A stretch of DNA of 11,347 nt from an uncultured bacterium (GTDB taxonomy: Bacteria; Bacteroidota; Bacteroidia; Bacteroidales; Paludibacteraceae), in assembly GCA_947074225.1 (NCBI GenBank), contig CAMTOX010000026.1:1-11347 (forward strand), read 5' to 3'. The translations under genes were made by a program, and so were the position numbers. Of the stretch, positions 1-7,739 are shown one piece after another (position 1 is the stretch's first letter; the number at the start of each line of letters is the position of its first letter). The notes under the pieces were generated by a model. It saw nothing but the letters and a program-made list of their open reading frames with translations, was not told where the DNA came from and did no database searches.

Positions 1-80
1 TTTTTTCATCAGTCCTGACCACAGCCCAGTGATATACGCTTTAGCCTACACGCTTTCCCTACACGACTCACTGCCGATCT
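1..80 (+). other. Sequencing adapter remnant at contig end (artifact)
   Basis: Bases 48-80 align without gaps to the Illumina TruSeq read-1/P5 adapter, matching 29 of 33 positions, including a continuous CTTTCCCTACACGAC (53-67) and the terminal CCGATCT (74-80). Bases about 16-38 loosely resemble the upstream P5 part (GACCAC, then GATATAC), with a possible index between. The mismatches suggest an uncorrected noisy long read or a poorly polished contig end. The reading frame of the next gene breaks here (in-frame TGA and TAG inside 1-80), which agrees with non-genomic sequence joined at base 80/81. Confidence 0.88.
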
Positions 81-2069
81 AATTATTATATTTTGGTTGG
101 TGCGATGACAGATCCTAATGATGTGTCTACTTTTATTCAACTTGATTCTATAATGTGTAGTAAAACAATGTCATGGGAAGATATTATTGTAACTTTTAAC
201 AATTATTCTGGTGATGGTCAATATATTGCGTTTAAAACTGGTCCAGGTGCAAATAGTCAGTTCTATATTGATAATGTGATAATAGAGTCTAGTTCGAATT
301 GTGTTACACCTTCAAAAATATATATAAATAATATAACTGATTATAGTTTTGAAGCTCAATGGGATAATCATTCGTCAAGTTCAAACTGGAGAGTAAAAGT
401 TCTACAAGTTGATATCCAATCAGATTTAATGTCTGATAGTTGTATTTTAGATACAGTTATTAGTAATAACTCAATAATAATTGATAAGCTACAGATAGCA
501 ACTTCCTATTCAATAATAGTACAAAATCAATGTTCTCCTAATGAAATAAGTGAATGGTCTAACTCTGTAAATGTCACTACGTTATGTGGTTCAATGATAA
601 TGCCTTATTTTCAAGATTTTGAAGTGTTTATGCCTCAGTGCTGGTCAAGGTATAATGGTTTGTTGAGTACTGTCGTGAATGCTGGTGGTTTAGTAGCTAA
701 TTCAACAGCATGGTCTGGAGTTACAAATTCTGACGGTTTAGATGGTACTCATGTTAGAGCAGGAGTTTGGGGAGCAAATACGAATAGTTGGTTAGTATCT
801 CCTTCTATAAATATTGATCAGTCTGCTACTTTGTCGTTTGATATTGCCTTATATAGTACTTCAAGTTCTGTTGTGTATGATAAATCTGATGATAGATTTA
901 TAGTAATTATTTCTACAGATAATGGATTAACTTGGGATGTTAATAATATGACGGAATGGAATAATGTAGGAACAGGATCTTATGTTATGGCAAATATCTC
1001 AAATTCGTGGAAAAATTATAAAATTAATTTGTCTCAGTACATAGGTCAGAATGTTAAAGTCGCATTCTATGTTGAATCAACAATTGCCAGTGGAGTTGAT
1101 TATTTACATTTAGATAATGTATTAATTGATTATGTTGAGTCTACTTTATTATTTGATACTGTATGTCAAGGCTATGGATATGTAGATAATCAATTTAATA
1201 TTTCACCTTCAGAGATACAAACAGCAGGGAAATATGTATTTAATAGGACGATGTTAAATTCAGAACAATTAGATAGTATTATTTTATTGGAACTTACTGT
1301 AATACCTACCGCTTATACTTTCATTGATGATACCATATGTCATAATAATGTTTATAATGGTTATGGCTTCTTGAATATAAATACAACAGGTGTTTATACT
1401 CAAACTTATTATACAGTTCATGGTTGTGATAGTATTGTTTCATTAAACTTGAAAGTTAGGGATGAAATACATGAGATTAATACACATCAAATATGCGAGA
1501 AGGATATTCCATATATTTGGAGAACTATGGAATTGAGAGAGAGTGGTGTATATTCAGATACTTTATTATCAGTTCATGATTGTGATAGTATTATTTCTTT
1601 ATCTTTAGAGATAGTTCCCGAATATGAGCATTTTGATACAGTGTCGGTAAGTTTCAATGAACTTCCATTCGTTTATAATGATACAATATTTGACGAAACT
1701 ACTAGTATAGGAGATAATAATTTTATATTCCATTATTTGTCTAATGAAGGTTGTGATAGTATTATTCATCTTCAATTGACAATGCTTCCTATAGTTCGGG
1801 ATAATGAATTGTATATGAATTATATAGAATTGTATCCTAATCCAATTTCTAAGGATGGAATACTGAATGTAAATGCTAATTTTTCTATAACTGAATTATA
1901 TGAAGGTTTGTTATTGGAAGTATTTAATAGTGTTGGAGAACGTATTAAGTATCAATATATATTTAATCTTCCAGTTCAAATTAAAGATTTTGAGACAAGT
2001 GGGTTATATATTGTTAGAATTAAATCTAAAACAAATAAATCGGTATATGGAAAAATCATAGTGCAATAG
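81..2069 (+). CDS. 5'-truncated T9SS-secreted multidomain surface protein
   Basis: This is a secreted or surface-attached Bacteroidales protein whose N terminus is lost at the adapter junction. The frame is open from 81, and the first residues (NYYILVGAMTDPND) match the interior of a choice-of-anchor-J / MAM-like beta-sandwich, so the TTG at 93 is not a real start. Counting from base 81: end of one such domain (1-73), Fn3-like domain (74-169, ending WSNSVNVTTLC), a second choice-of-anchor-J-like domain (about 170-350, with W-V-S-P and LDNV motifs), four repeats of about 50 residues ending in CDSI or DSI (about 356-568), and a type A T9SS sorting tail (about 582-662, with YPNP, a central 'EVFNSVGERI' strand and 'GLYIVRIKS'). 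Known of the family: the tail directs export through the Por/T9SS translocon and is removed at the surface. No catalytic domain is visible in the retained part. The gene is clearly more AT-rich than the helicase and permease genes. Specific function unknown; adhesion or substrate binding is inference. Confidence 0.85.
   Translation, partial: NYYILVGAMTDPNDVSTFIQLDSIMCSKTMSWEDIIVTFNNYSGDGQYIAFKTGPGANSQFYIDNVIIESSSNCVTPSKIYINNITDYSFEAQWDNHSSSSNWRVKVLQVDIQSDLMSDSCILDTVISNNSIIIDKLQIATSYSIIVQNQCSPNEISEWSNSVNVTTLCGSMIMPYFQDFEVFMPQCWSRYNGLLSTVVNAGGLVANSTAWSGVTNSDGLDGTHVRAGVWGANTNSWLVSPSINIDQSATLSFDIALYSTSSSVVYDKSDDRFIVIISTDNGLTWDVNNMTEWNNVGTGSYVMANISNSWKNYKINLSQYIGQNVKVAFYVESTIASGVDYLHLDNVLIDYVESTLLFDTVCQGYGYVDNQFNISPSEIQTAGKYVFNRTMLNSEQLDSIILLELTVIPTAYTFIDDTICHNNVYNGYGFLNINTTGVYTQTYYTVHGCDSIVSLNLKVRDEIHEINTHQICEKDIPYIWRTMELRESGVYSDTLLSVHDCDSIISLSLEIVPEYEHFDTVSVSFNELPFVYNDTIFDETTSIGDNNFIFHYLSNEGCDSIIHLQLTMLPIVRDNELYMNYIELYPNPISKDGILNVNANFSITELYEGLLLEVFNSVGERIKYQYIFNLPVQIKDFETSGLYIVRIKSKTNKSVYGKIIVQ
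1152..1790 (+). repeat. Tandem 'CDSI' protein repeats inside the T9SS protein
   Basis: Four consecutive units of about 50 residues each start near a DT-x-C or DTV motif and end with a (G/D)CDSI-(hydrophobic strand) signature: LDSIILLELTV, HGCDSIVSLNLKV, HDCDSIISLSLEI and EGCDSIIHLQLTM. At DNA level, 1414-1436 and 1570-1592 match at 22 of 23 bases, and TTGTGATAGTATT recurs at 1751-1763. This points to internal duplication. Such stalk-like repeats are common between the binding domains and the sorting tail of Bacteroidales surface proteins. Confidence 0.75.
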
Positions 2070-2099
2070 ATACAAAATTTGTTATATATAAAATCAATC

Positions 2100-2147
2100 T
2101 ACACTCCTCTTATCATTATGATAAGAGGAGTGTATTATTTAGTTTTT
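2100..2147 (+). terminator. Rho-independent terminator after the T9SS gene
   Basis: A perfect 16-bp inverted repeat, 2100-2115 pairing with 2119-2134, closes a 3-nt loop. It starts 31 bases after the stop codon and is followed by a broken T-rich stretch (TTATTT, then TTTTT at 2143-2147). Because the stem is symmetric it could stop transcription from either side, but only the + strand has a gene leading into it. Confidence 0.8.
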
Positions 2148-2275
2148 AATGCTGAAAATTCTAAATTCGAAATAAAAGAATTATATTTTCAACCATTTTA
2201 TAAATTAAATTGATCTTTGTAAAGGTGTATAATTTATATGTTGTCTTATTATTTTTGTGAATTAGAAACTTTCAT

Positions 2276-2306
2276 TTTGGTTGGCTTTCAAAAGTGCTTA
2301 AATATA
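2276..2306 (+). promoter_or_regulatory. Possible promoter for the tRNA-like RNA
   Basis: TTTG at 2276-2279 is 19 nt upstream of TAAATATA at 2299-2306, the spacing expected of the Bacteroidetes -33/-7 pair. The -7 element matches only the leading TA of TAnnTTTG, so support is weak. It would start transcription at or just before the first helix of the RNA candidate at 2314. Confidence 0.35.
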
Positions 2307-2313
2307 TAGATAT

Positions 2314-2464
2314 AGTTGAGATGCCGCCAGTAGGAAGGCGGGGTTGCGGTAACGCCACCCATATCGTCGGTTCGATTCCGACCTTAACTGTCGGCTATTA
2401 CCATAAGAGTCTTATCAAAACGGAACCGGAGGTTACTCTGGGGAGGTTTGATGAGGCTTTTTTT
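2314..2464 (+). ncRNA. tRNA-like noncoding RNA, possibly a Y-RNA-like (YrlA-type) RNA
   Basis: The element folds as a nested clover shape with almost no unpaired slack. A closing helix 2314-2320/2383-2389 (one G-T wobble) can extend outward by two pairs. A D-like arm follows: CCGCC 2324-2328 with GGCGG 2337-2341 and loop AGTAGGAA, which has the tRNA GG pair. Next is a hairpin 2342-2359 with a GTAA (GNRA) tetraloop, then a T arm: GTCGG 2366-2370 with CCGAC 2378-2382 and the canonical loop TTCGATT. There is no seven-base anticodon loop, no CCA, and the acceptor-like helix continues, so it is not a normal tRNA. A 3' hairpin of 15 bp (2405-2419/2447-2461) with an internally structured loop and seven Ts completes it. 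Known of the family: bacterial YrlA RNAs carry a tRNA-mimicking module plus a stem for the Ro60/Rsr protein. No Rsr gene is in the window and I could not confirm a Ro-binding consensus. A degenerate tRNA is the main alternative. Confidence 0.55.
2405..2464 (+). terminator. Terminator-like 3' hairpin of the RNA candidate
   Basis: A 15-bp stem with several G-T wobbles (2405-2419 with 2447-2461) encloses a 27-nt loop that can itself form AACC-GGA-GGTT (2424-2434). It ends in a T7 run at 2458-2464. The placement right after the tRNA-like module suggests that it ends a short RNA of about 150 nt. The wobble-rich, internally structured stem may also be functional, for example as a protein-binding stem. 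Confidence 0.7.
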
Positions 2465-2584
2465 GTGTAGGTGTTAACTATTGTTCTTTTAGGATTCAGG
2501 CGTGATTCGGCTTCATTTCTCAACTGATTGGTCAATAATTGCTCAAAGGGCGTTTATAACCTACAAAAATGAATATAATTAATG

Positions 2585-2592
2585 TATCTTTG
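2585..2592 (+). promoter_or_regulatory. Bacteroidetes -7 box upstream of the helicase fusion
   Basis: TATCTTTG fits the Bacteroidetes -7 consensus TAnnTTTG exactly and lies 70 bases before the ATG at 2663. No clear TTTG is found at the -33 position. It implies that the helicase gene is transcribed independently of the RNA candidate, which has its own terminator. Confidence 0.55.
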
Positions 2593-2662
2593 TTGTAATT
2601 AAATGTAACCTTAGTTGTAAACCTCTGGTTTATAAAATTAAATGCCATTGTAAGCTTTCACT

Positions 2663-5600
2663 ATGAATTACTTATCTAAGCATATACCTATTTCTATTGC
2701 CTTTGTAGATACTGAAATAGAGTCACAAAGCAAAACTATTACCGATATTGGAGGCATAAAAACAGATGGCAGTCAGTTTCATAGCGCCTCATTGAAAGAT
2801 TTTTCTCTGTTTATACAAGGCTCTAACTATATTTGTGGTCATAACATTTTAAAGCATGACATTAAGTATATTGGTTCGGCTATTTTGGAGAATGGTTTAT
2901 CGGGTCGTCATATCATCGATACCTTGTATCTCTCTCCTCTTTTATTTCCCACCTCTCCCTATCATGCGCTTTTAAAAGACGATAAGCTACAAATTGAGGA
3001 AGCCAATAATCCGCTAAACGACTCCATCAAGGCAAAAGAACTCTTTTACGATGAGGTGACAGCCTTTAATCATCTGCCCAATGCTCTTAAAGATATCTAT
3101 TTTCTGCTGCTTAGGGGGCGAAAGGAGTTTCATGCATTCTTTCATATAGTCTCTCACGACTGTCAGTGTCAGGATATTGCTATAACCATACGCTCTTATT
3201 TTCGGAATCAAATATGTGCTCATATTGATTTAGAACCGTTTATTACCAATTCTCCTATTGAGTTGGCTTATGCGCTCTCATTGATTCATTCGTTAATTCA
3301 CCATGAGAAAGATAGTTCTATTACGCCTCCTTGGGTATTGAAGAATTTTCCAATGGTAGAGCGTATTATGTTTCAACTGCGTAATACACCTTGCGAAGTT
3401 GGGTGTGACTATTGCAATGATAAACTGAATATCTTTAAAGGTTTGAAGCGCTATTTTGGTTACGACTCCTATAGAAGTTACGGCAATGAGCCTCTTCAAG
3501 AGAAAGCAGTAAGAGCTGCTATGAGCAACCAATCGTTGTTGGCCGTTTTTCCAACAGGTGGGGGTAAGTCCTTAACTTTTCAAGTACCGGCACTCTTAAA
3601 TGCCGAAAGTTGTAAAGGGCTTACTGTGGTTATTTCACCTTTGCAATCGCTCATGAAAGATCAGGTAGATAATTTGGAACGCATGGGTATTGTAGAAGCT
3701 GTGACCATAAATGGCTTGTTAGACCCTATTGAACGTGCAAAAGCTTTTGAACGTATTGCGAATGGTTCGGCTTCTATACTCTATATCTCTCCTGAATCGT
3801 TACGCTCTAAAAGTATTGAGCATTTAATATTAAACCGTAAAGTGGTTCGTTTTGTTATTGACGAGGCGCACTGTTTCTCCTCTTGGGGTCAGGATTTCCG
3901 TGTAGATTACCTCTATATTGCCGATTTTATAAATGCCATTCAAACGAAAAAAGGGAATCATGAACGCATAGCCATCTCTTGCTTTACAGCAACAGCGAAA
4001 CAGAAGGTTATTGCCGACATTCAGAACTACTTTAGAGATAAGTTGAATTTAGAGTTACAGCTCTTTACGGCAAAAGTGGGTAGAGAGAATTTACATTATA
4101 AAGTATTTGAGAACGAAAATGATGAGACGAAGTATCAAAAAACACGTTCGCTCATAGAGGAGAAAAACTGTCCTACTATTATCTATGTATCGCGTACTCA
4201 CAATGCCAATAGGCTTGCCAAAAGATTGGTCGACGATGGCTATTGTGCCAAAGCATATCATGGAAAGATGGAAAAAGATCAGAAGTCGGCCAATCAAGAT
4301 TCATTCATTTTGGGCGAGACACAAGTTATGGTAGCTACCTCTGCGTTTGGAATGGGTGTGGATAAGAAAGATGTTGGCATGGTGATACATTATGATATTT
4401 CTGATTCTTTGGAGAACTATATACAAGAAGCAGGAAGAGCCGGAAGGGATGAGCATGTTATGGCCAATTGTTATGTGCTCTATAATGATGATGATTTAAG
4501 TAAACATTTCATTTTGCTTAATCAAACTAAGCTTACAATTAAGGAGATAAATCAGATTTGGAAAGCTATTAAGGATATTACGCGTTTTAGAAATACAGTG
4601 TCAAATTCTGCCCTTGAAATAGCGCGTAAGGCAGGGTGGGACGATAGTGTTTTAGACATTGAAACACGCGTAAAAACAGCTATCGCGGCATTGGAAGATG
4701 CGAATTTAATAAAACGTGGTCAAAATATGCCACGTATTTTTGCTAATAGCATTTTGGCAAAAAATGCTCAAGAGGCCATAGAAAAAATCAATGTTTCGGA
4801 ACGTTTCAATAGTAAGCAGAAGCAACAGGCGGTACGTATTATTAAGAAACTGTTTTCTTGCAAAAGCCGAAAAGAGTCGGAGGAAGAGAGTGCAGAGTCG
4901 CGTATAGATTATATTAGTGACCATTTGGGCATTGTTAAAGAGGAGGTGATAAACATTATCACGCTGCTTCGCGAGGAGCAAATCTTAGCCGATGCTAAAG
5001 ATTTGACGGCATTCATTAAGCGTGGAGAGCATAAGAATCGTTCTTTAAAAATATTAGAGGAGTATTCTCATTTAGAGCGTTTCTTACTTTCTCATTTTGA
5101 GGAGCAAGAGAAGCAATTTTACATTAAACAATTAAATGAAGCGGCAGAAGAAGCATCGGTTCCACAGGTGAGCTCTGCCAGAATAAAAAATATACTTAAC
5201 TTTTGGGCCATTAAGAATTGGATACAGCGAAAAAATTTAGAAGGGTCCAAAAATCATGTCGCGGTTACTTTGCAAGAAAATAGAGAAGCATTTTTGGAGC
5301 GTATGGAAAAACGTTTCGAGATTGCAAAATTTATTGTTGAACATCTGTTTGAGGTTAGCAAACAGGATAAAAACTCTAATCCCGATAAGGCCGAGGTGTT
5401 GGTAGAGTTCTCGGTGAATGGTCTTAAAGATGCGTACCTTAAGAGTAATTTGCTATTTCAACGTGAGGTAGATGTTGAAACGGTTGAAGATGCCCTCTTT
5501 TACCTCTCGCGCATTGAGTCTATAAAAATTGAAGGGGGATTCTTAGTGACGTACAATCAATTAACGATTGAACGTACCGAAGCCAATAGTAGAAAATCGT

Positions 5601-7504
5601 ATACGAAAGATGATTATGCGAAGCTAAATCAATTCTATAAGAGCAAAATTCAGCAGATTCATATTGTAGGAGAATATGCCAAAAAGATGATTGTTGACTA
5701 TAGAGATGCCTTGCAGTTTGTGGACGACTATTTTCAGATGGATTACAATGCTTTTTTGTCGAAATATTTCAATGTTGCCAAGCAAAAGGAGATGGAAAAT
5801 AATATTACGCCAGCAAAGTTTAAACAGTTGTTTGGTGAACTCTCTCCATCGCAGTTGAACATAATAAAAGATAGTCAGTCGAAATATGTGGTGGTAGCTG
5901 CCGGTCCTGGAAGTGGTAAGACCAAAGTATTGGTGCATAAGCTTGCCTCGTTATTACTTATGGAGGATGTGAAACATGAACAGCTCCTTATGGTAACTTT
6001 TTCGCGTGCTGCTGCCAGCGAGTTTAAGCAACGGTTGTTTAAACTTATTGGAAATGCTGCCGCATTCATAGAGATAAAGACTTTTCATTCTTACTGCTTT
6101 GATCTGCTAGGTAGAGTGGGAAACTTGGACAAATCGGGTCATATTATCAAAGATACCATCGCTAAAATAGCTAGTGGTGAGGTAGAGCTTAACCGTATTA
6201 CCAAAACAGTTTTGGTGATTGATGAAGCACAAGATATGGATTCTGATGAGTTTGCCTTAATACAAACACTCATTGAGAAGAATGAAGAGATGAGAGTGGT
6301 TGTGGTGGGCGATGACGACCAAAATATCTATGCCTTTAGAGGTGCCGACTCAAAATATCTGAAAAAATTTCTTGATGTTGAGAGTAGTATCAAATATGAA
6401 TTGATAGAGAACTACCGTAGCAGAGCTAATCTCATAGAGTTCACAAATAATTTTCTTCAGCAAATTCCTAATCGTCTGAAAGAGACTCCTGTTGTGGCAA
6501 TTCGTAAGGAGCAGGGTAATATTACGATTGTAAATTATAGGAGTCAACATATAATATATCCGTTAGTGCAGGATGTTATGGCTTCACCACTAACCGGGAG
6601 CAGTTGTATATTAACAAAAACCAATGATGAAGCACTCCAAGTGGCAGGTCTTCTTCTTAAGAATAATATCAAAGCGAAACTCATACAGACGAACGATGCT
6701 TTTCTTCTTACCAATCTTCTTGAAGTAAGAGCTTTTTTCTATTACTTAAATATGCGGGCTGACGATTTTGTGATAAGCGAACAAAATTGGGAGCGTGCGA
6801 AAATATCTCTTCGTAGAGAGTTTGCGCAAAGCAATAAACTTGAGGTGTGTGAAAACATCATTAGAGATTTTGAGATGGCAAATCCAAAGATTAAATATAG
6901 ATCGGACTTAGAACTCTTTATTCAGGAGTCAAAATTGGAAGATTTCTACAATGTGGATGGCGAAACCATTTTTGTTTCTACTATGCATAAAGCTAAAGGG
7001 AGAGAGTTTGACAATGTATTTTTGCTAATAAATAATTTGGATACTACCAGCGACGAGTCCAAACGCCTGCTCTATGTGGCTATGACTCGTGCCAAACAGA
7101 ATCTTACCATACACTTAAATACCAACACTCTAGATAGTGTTACTGCAACACATGTGATACGTCGGTTTGATGATACACGCTATGCCGAAGAGAATGAACT
7201 CTATTTGCAGTTAAACCATAAAGAGGTGTGGCTGGACTTTTTCATTAATAAACAGTATCGAATAGAACCTTTTAAGAGTGGTGATGCTCTTTATGTCACT
7301 GACGATGGTTGCAAAAATGGGAAAGGTGACTTGGTATTAAAGTTCTCCAAAAGTTTTCTTCAGCGTATGGAGGAACTTAAAGCTAAAAATTATATTTTGA
7401 AAAGTGCGAGAGTCAATTTCGTGATTTATTGGAAGCGAGAGCATGTTGAAAATGAAGTACGTATTATATTACCTGAACTTGTCTTTGTAAAAAAAGATAG
7501 TTGA
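2663..7504 (+). CDS. DnaQ-like exonuclease / RecQ helicase / UvrD helicase fusion protein
   Basis: A 1613-residue cytoplasmic DNA-processing enzyme. Residues 10-130 form an RNase T/DnaQ-like DEDD domain: D16-T-E18 (Exo I), GHN 59-61 with H65-D66 (Exo II), and NPLND ending at D120 (Exo III, with Asn where His or Tyr is usual). C244, C248 and C251 (CEVGCDYC) form a possible zinc knuckle. The RecQ SF2 core covers about 270-610: PTGGGKS 297-303, DEAH 400-403 with the RecQ aromatic loop HCFSSWGQDFR, TATA 442-445, QEAGRAGRD 588-596. The usual RQC four-cysteine zinc site is not seen; about 620-1050 is helical linker. A UvrD/Rep SF1 helicase covers 1060-1480: GPGSGKT 1081-1087, DEAQ 1187-1190, GDDDQNIYAFRGAD 1216-1229, ENYRS 1249-1253, MHKAKG 1441-1446, YVAMTRAK 1471-1478. 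All core ATPase motifs look intact. RecQ and UvrD both move 3' to 5', so unwinding from opposite sides or sequential steps is conceivable (inference). It stands alone, so repair, recombination or defence roles cannot be separated. Annotated relatives are usually called RecQ family ATP-dependent helicase. Confidence 0.93.
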   Translation: MNYLSKHIPISIAFVDTEIESQSKTITDIGGIKTDGSQFHSASLKDFSLFIQGSNYICGHNILKHDIKYIGSAILENGLSGRHIIDTLYLSPLLFPTSPYHALLKDDKLQIEEANNPLNDSIKAKELFYDEVTAFNHLPNALKDIYFLLLRGRKEFHAFFHIVSHDCQCQDIAITIRSYFRNQICAHIDLEPFITNSPIELAYALSLIHSLIHHEKDSSITPPWVLKNFPMVERIMFQLRNTPCEVGCDYCNDKLNIFKGLKRYFGYDSYRSYGNEPLQEKAVRAAMSNQSLLAVFPTGGGKSLTFQVPALLNAESCKGLTVVISPLQSLMKDQVDNLERMGIVEAVTINGLLDPIERAKAFERIANGSASILYISPESLRSKSIEHLILNRKVVRFVIDEAHCFSSWGQDFRVDYLYIADFINAIQTKKGNHERIAISCFTATAKQKVIADIQNYFRDKLNLELQLFTAKVGRENLHYKVFENENDETKYQKTRSLIEEKNCPTIIYVSRTHNANRLAKRLVDDGYCAKAYHGKMEKDQKSANQDSFILGETQVMVATSAFGMGVDKKDVGMVIHYDISDSLENYIQEAGRAGRDEHVMANCYVLYNDDDLSKHFILLNQTKLTIKEINQIWKAIKDITRFRNTVSNSALEIARKAGWDDSVLDIETRVKTAIAALEDANLIKRGQNMPRIFANSILAKNAQEAIEKINVSERFNSKQKQQAVRIIKKLFSCKSRKESEEESAESRIDYISDHLGIVKEEVINIITLLREEQILADAKDLTAFIKRGEHKNRSLKILEEYSHLERFLLSHFEEQEKQFYIKQLNEAAEEASVPQVSSARIKNILNFWAIKNWIQRKNLEGSKNHVAVTLQENREAFLERMEKRFEIAKFIVEHLFEVSKQDKNSNPDKAEVLVEFSVNGLKDAYLKSNLLFQREVDVETVEDALFYLSRIESIKIEGGFLVTYNQLTIERTEANSRKSYTKDDYAKLNQFYKSKIQQIHIVGEYAKKMIVDYRDALQFVDDYFQMDYNAFLSKYFNVAKQKEMENNITPAKFKQLFGELSPSQLNIIKDSQSKYVVVAAGPGSGKTKVLVHKLASLLLMEDVKHEQLLMVTFSRAAASEFKQRLFKLIGNAAAFIEIKTFHSYCFDLLGRVGNLDKSGHIIKDTIAKIASGEVELNRITKTVLVIDEAQDMDSDEFALIQTLIEKNEEMRVVVVGDDDQNIYAFRGADSKYLKKFLDVESSIKYELIENYRSRANLIEFTNNFLQQIPNRLKETPVVAIRKEQGNITIVNYRSQHIIYPLVQDVMASPLTGSSCILTKTNDEALQVAGLLLKNNIKAKLIQTNDAFLLTNLLEVRAFFYYLNMRADDFVISEQNWERAKISLRREFAQSNKLEVCENIIRDFEMANPKIKYRSDLELFIQESKLEDFYNVDGETIFVSTMHKAKGREFDNVFLLINNLDTTSDESKRLLYVAMTRAKQNLTIHLNTNTLDSVTATHVIRRFDDTRYAEENELYLQLNHKEVWLDFFINKQYRIEPFKSGDALYVTDDGCKNGKGDLVLKFSKSFLQRMEELKAKNYILKSARVNFVIYWKREHVENEVRIILPELVFVKKDS

Positions 7505-7705
7505 TACACGGTTTCATGCTTCGAGATATATATTCTGGCTATTTGAAAGTTATTATAGCTCCATGCCATCATTATTCATCTATTTTTTTGAGATTTAGAT
7601 AGTGTAAGATACATTTTTGAATCGTATTTCACTATGTTTATATAGTCATTTTTGGAAAGTAGATGAAAGTAAACCAAAAATGAAAAATAGTTGTGGCTCT
7701 CTATT
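7505..7705. other. AT-rich intergenic stretch, no feature seen
   Basis: Between the helicase stop and the -7 box at 7706 I find no convincing ORF and no RNA-like folding. No strong terminator follows the helicase gene; only a weak TCTA-T7-TAGA-type inverted repeat is present near 7579-7602. Transcription from the helicase gene could therefore continue into the downstream leader. Confidence 0.5.
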
Positions 7706-7713
7706 TACTTTTG
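7706..7713 (+). promoter_or_regulatory. Bacteroidetes -7 box for the leader/DUF6266 unit
   Basis: TACTTTTG matches TAnnTTTG exactly. The predicted start near 7718-7722 lies just before the first base of the structured leader, giving a 5' untranslated region of about 285 nt. No clean -33 TTTG is visible at the right spacing. Confidence 0.55.
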
Positions 7714-7739
7714 TAGTGTCAATGTGAGGGAAGTGTGTT

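Noticed and set aside
93..95. TTG start codon for the first gene
   Set aside because: The protein-like frame continues upstream to the adapter junction at 81 and begins inside a known domain, so the gene is truncated rather than starting here.
1414..1763. CRISPR-like spaced repeats
   Set aside because: The short repeated segments are coding, unevenly spaced and correspond to protein repeat units in frame; no cas genes are nearby.
2314..2390. Ordinary functional tRNA gene
   Set aside because: The T arm and closing helix fit, but there is no anticodon stem with a seven-base loop: the hairpin there has a GTAA tetraloop. The D stem is shifted by two bases.
2314..2464. tmRNA (ssrA)
   Set aside because: The span is far too short, and no tag-peptide frame lies between the 5' and 3' tRNA-like halves.
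5624..5938. Minus-strand ORF opposite the helicase gene, and similar minus-strand ORFs elsewhere
   Set aside because: They lie entirely opposite strongly supported genes, have no recognisable domains and show protein compositions expected of shadow frames.
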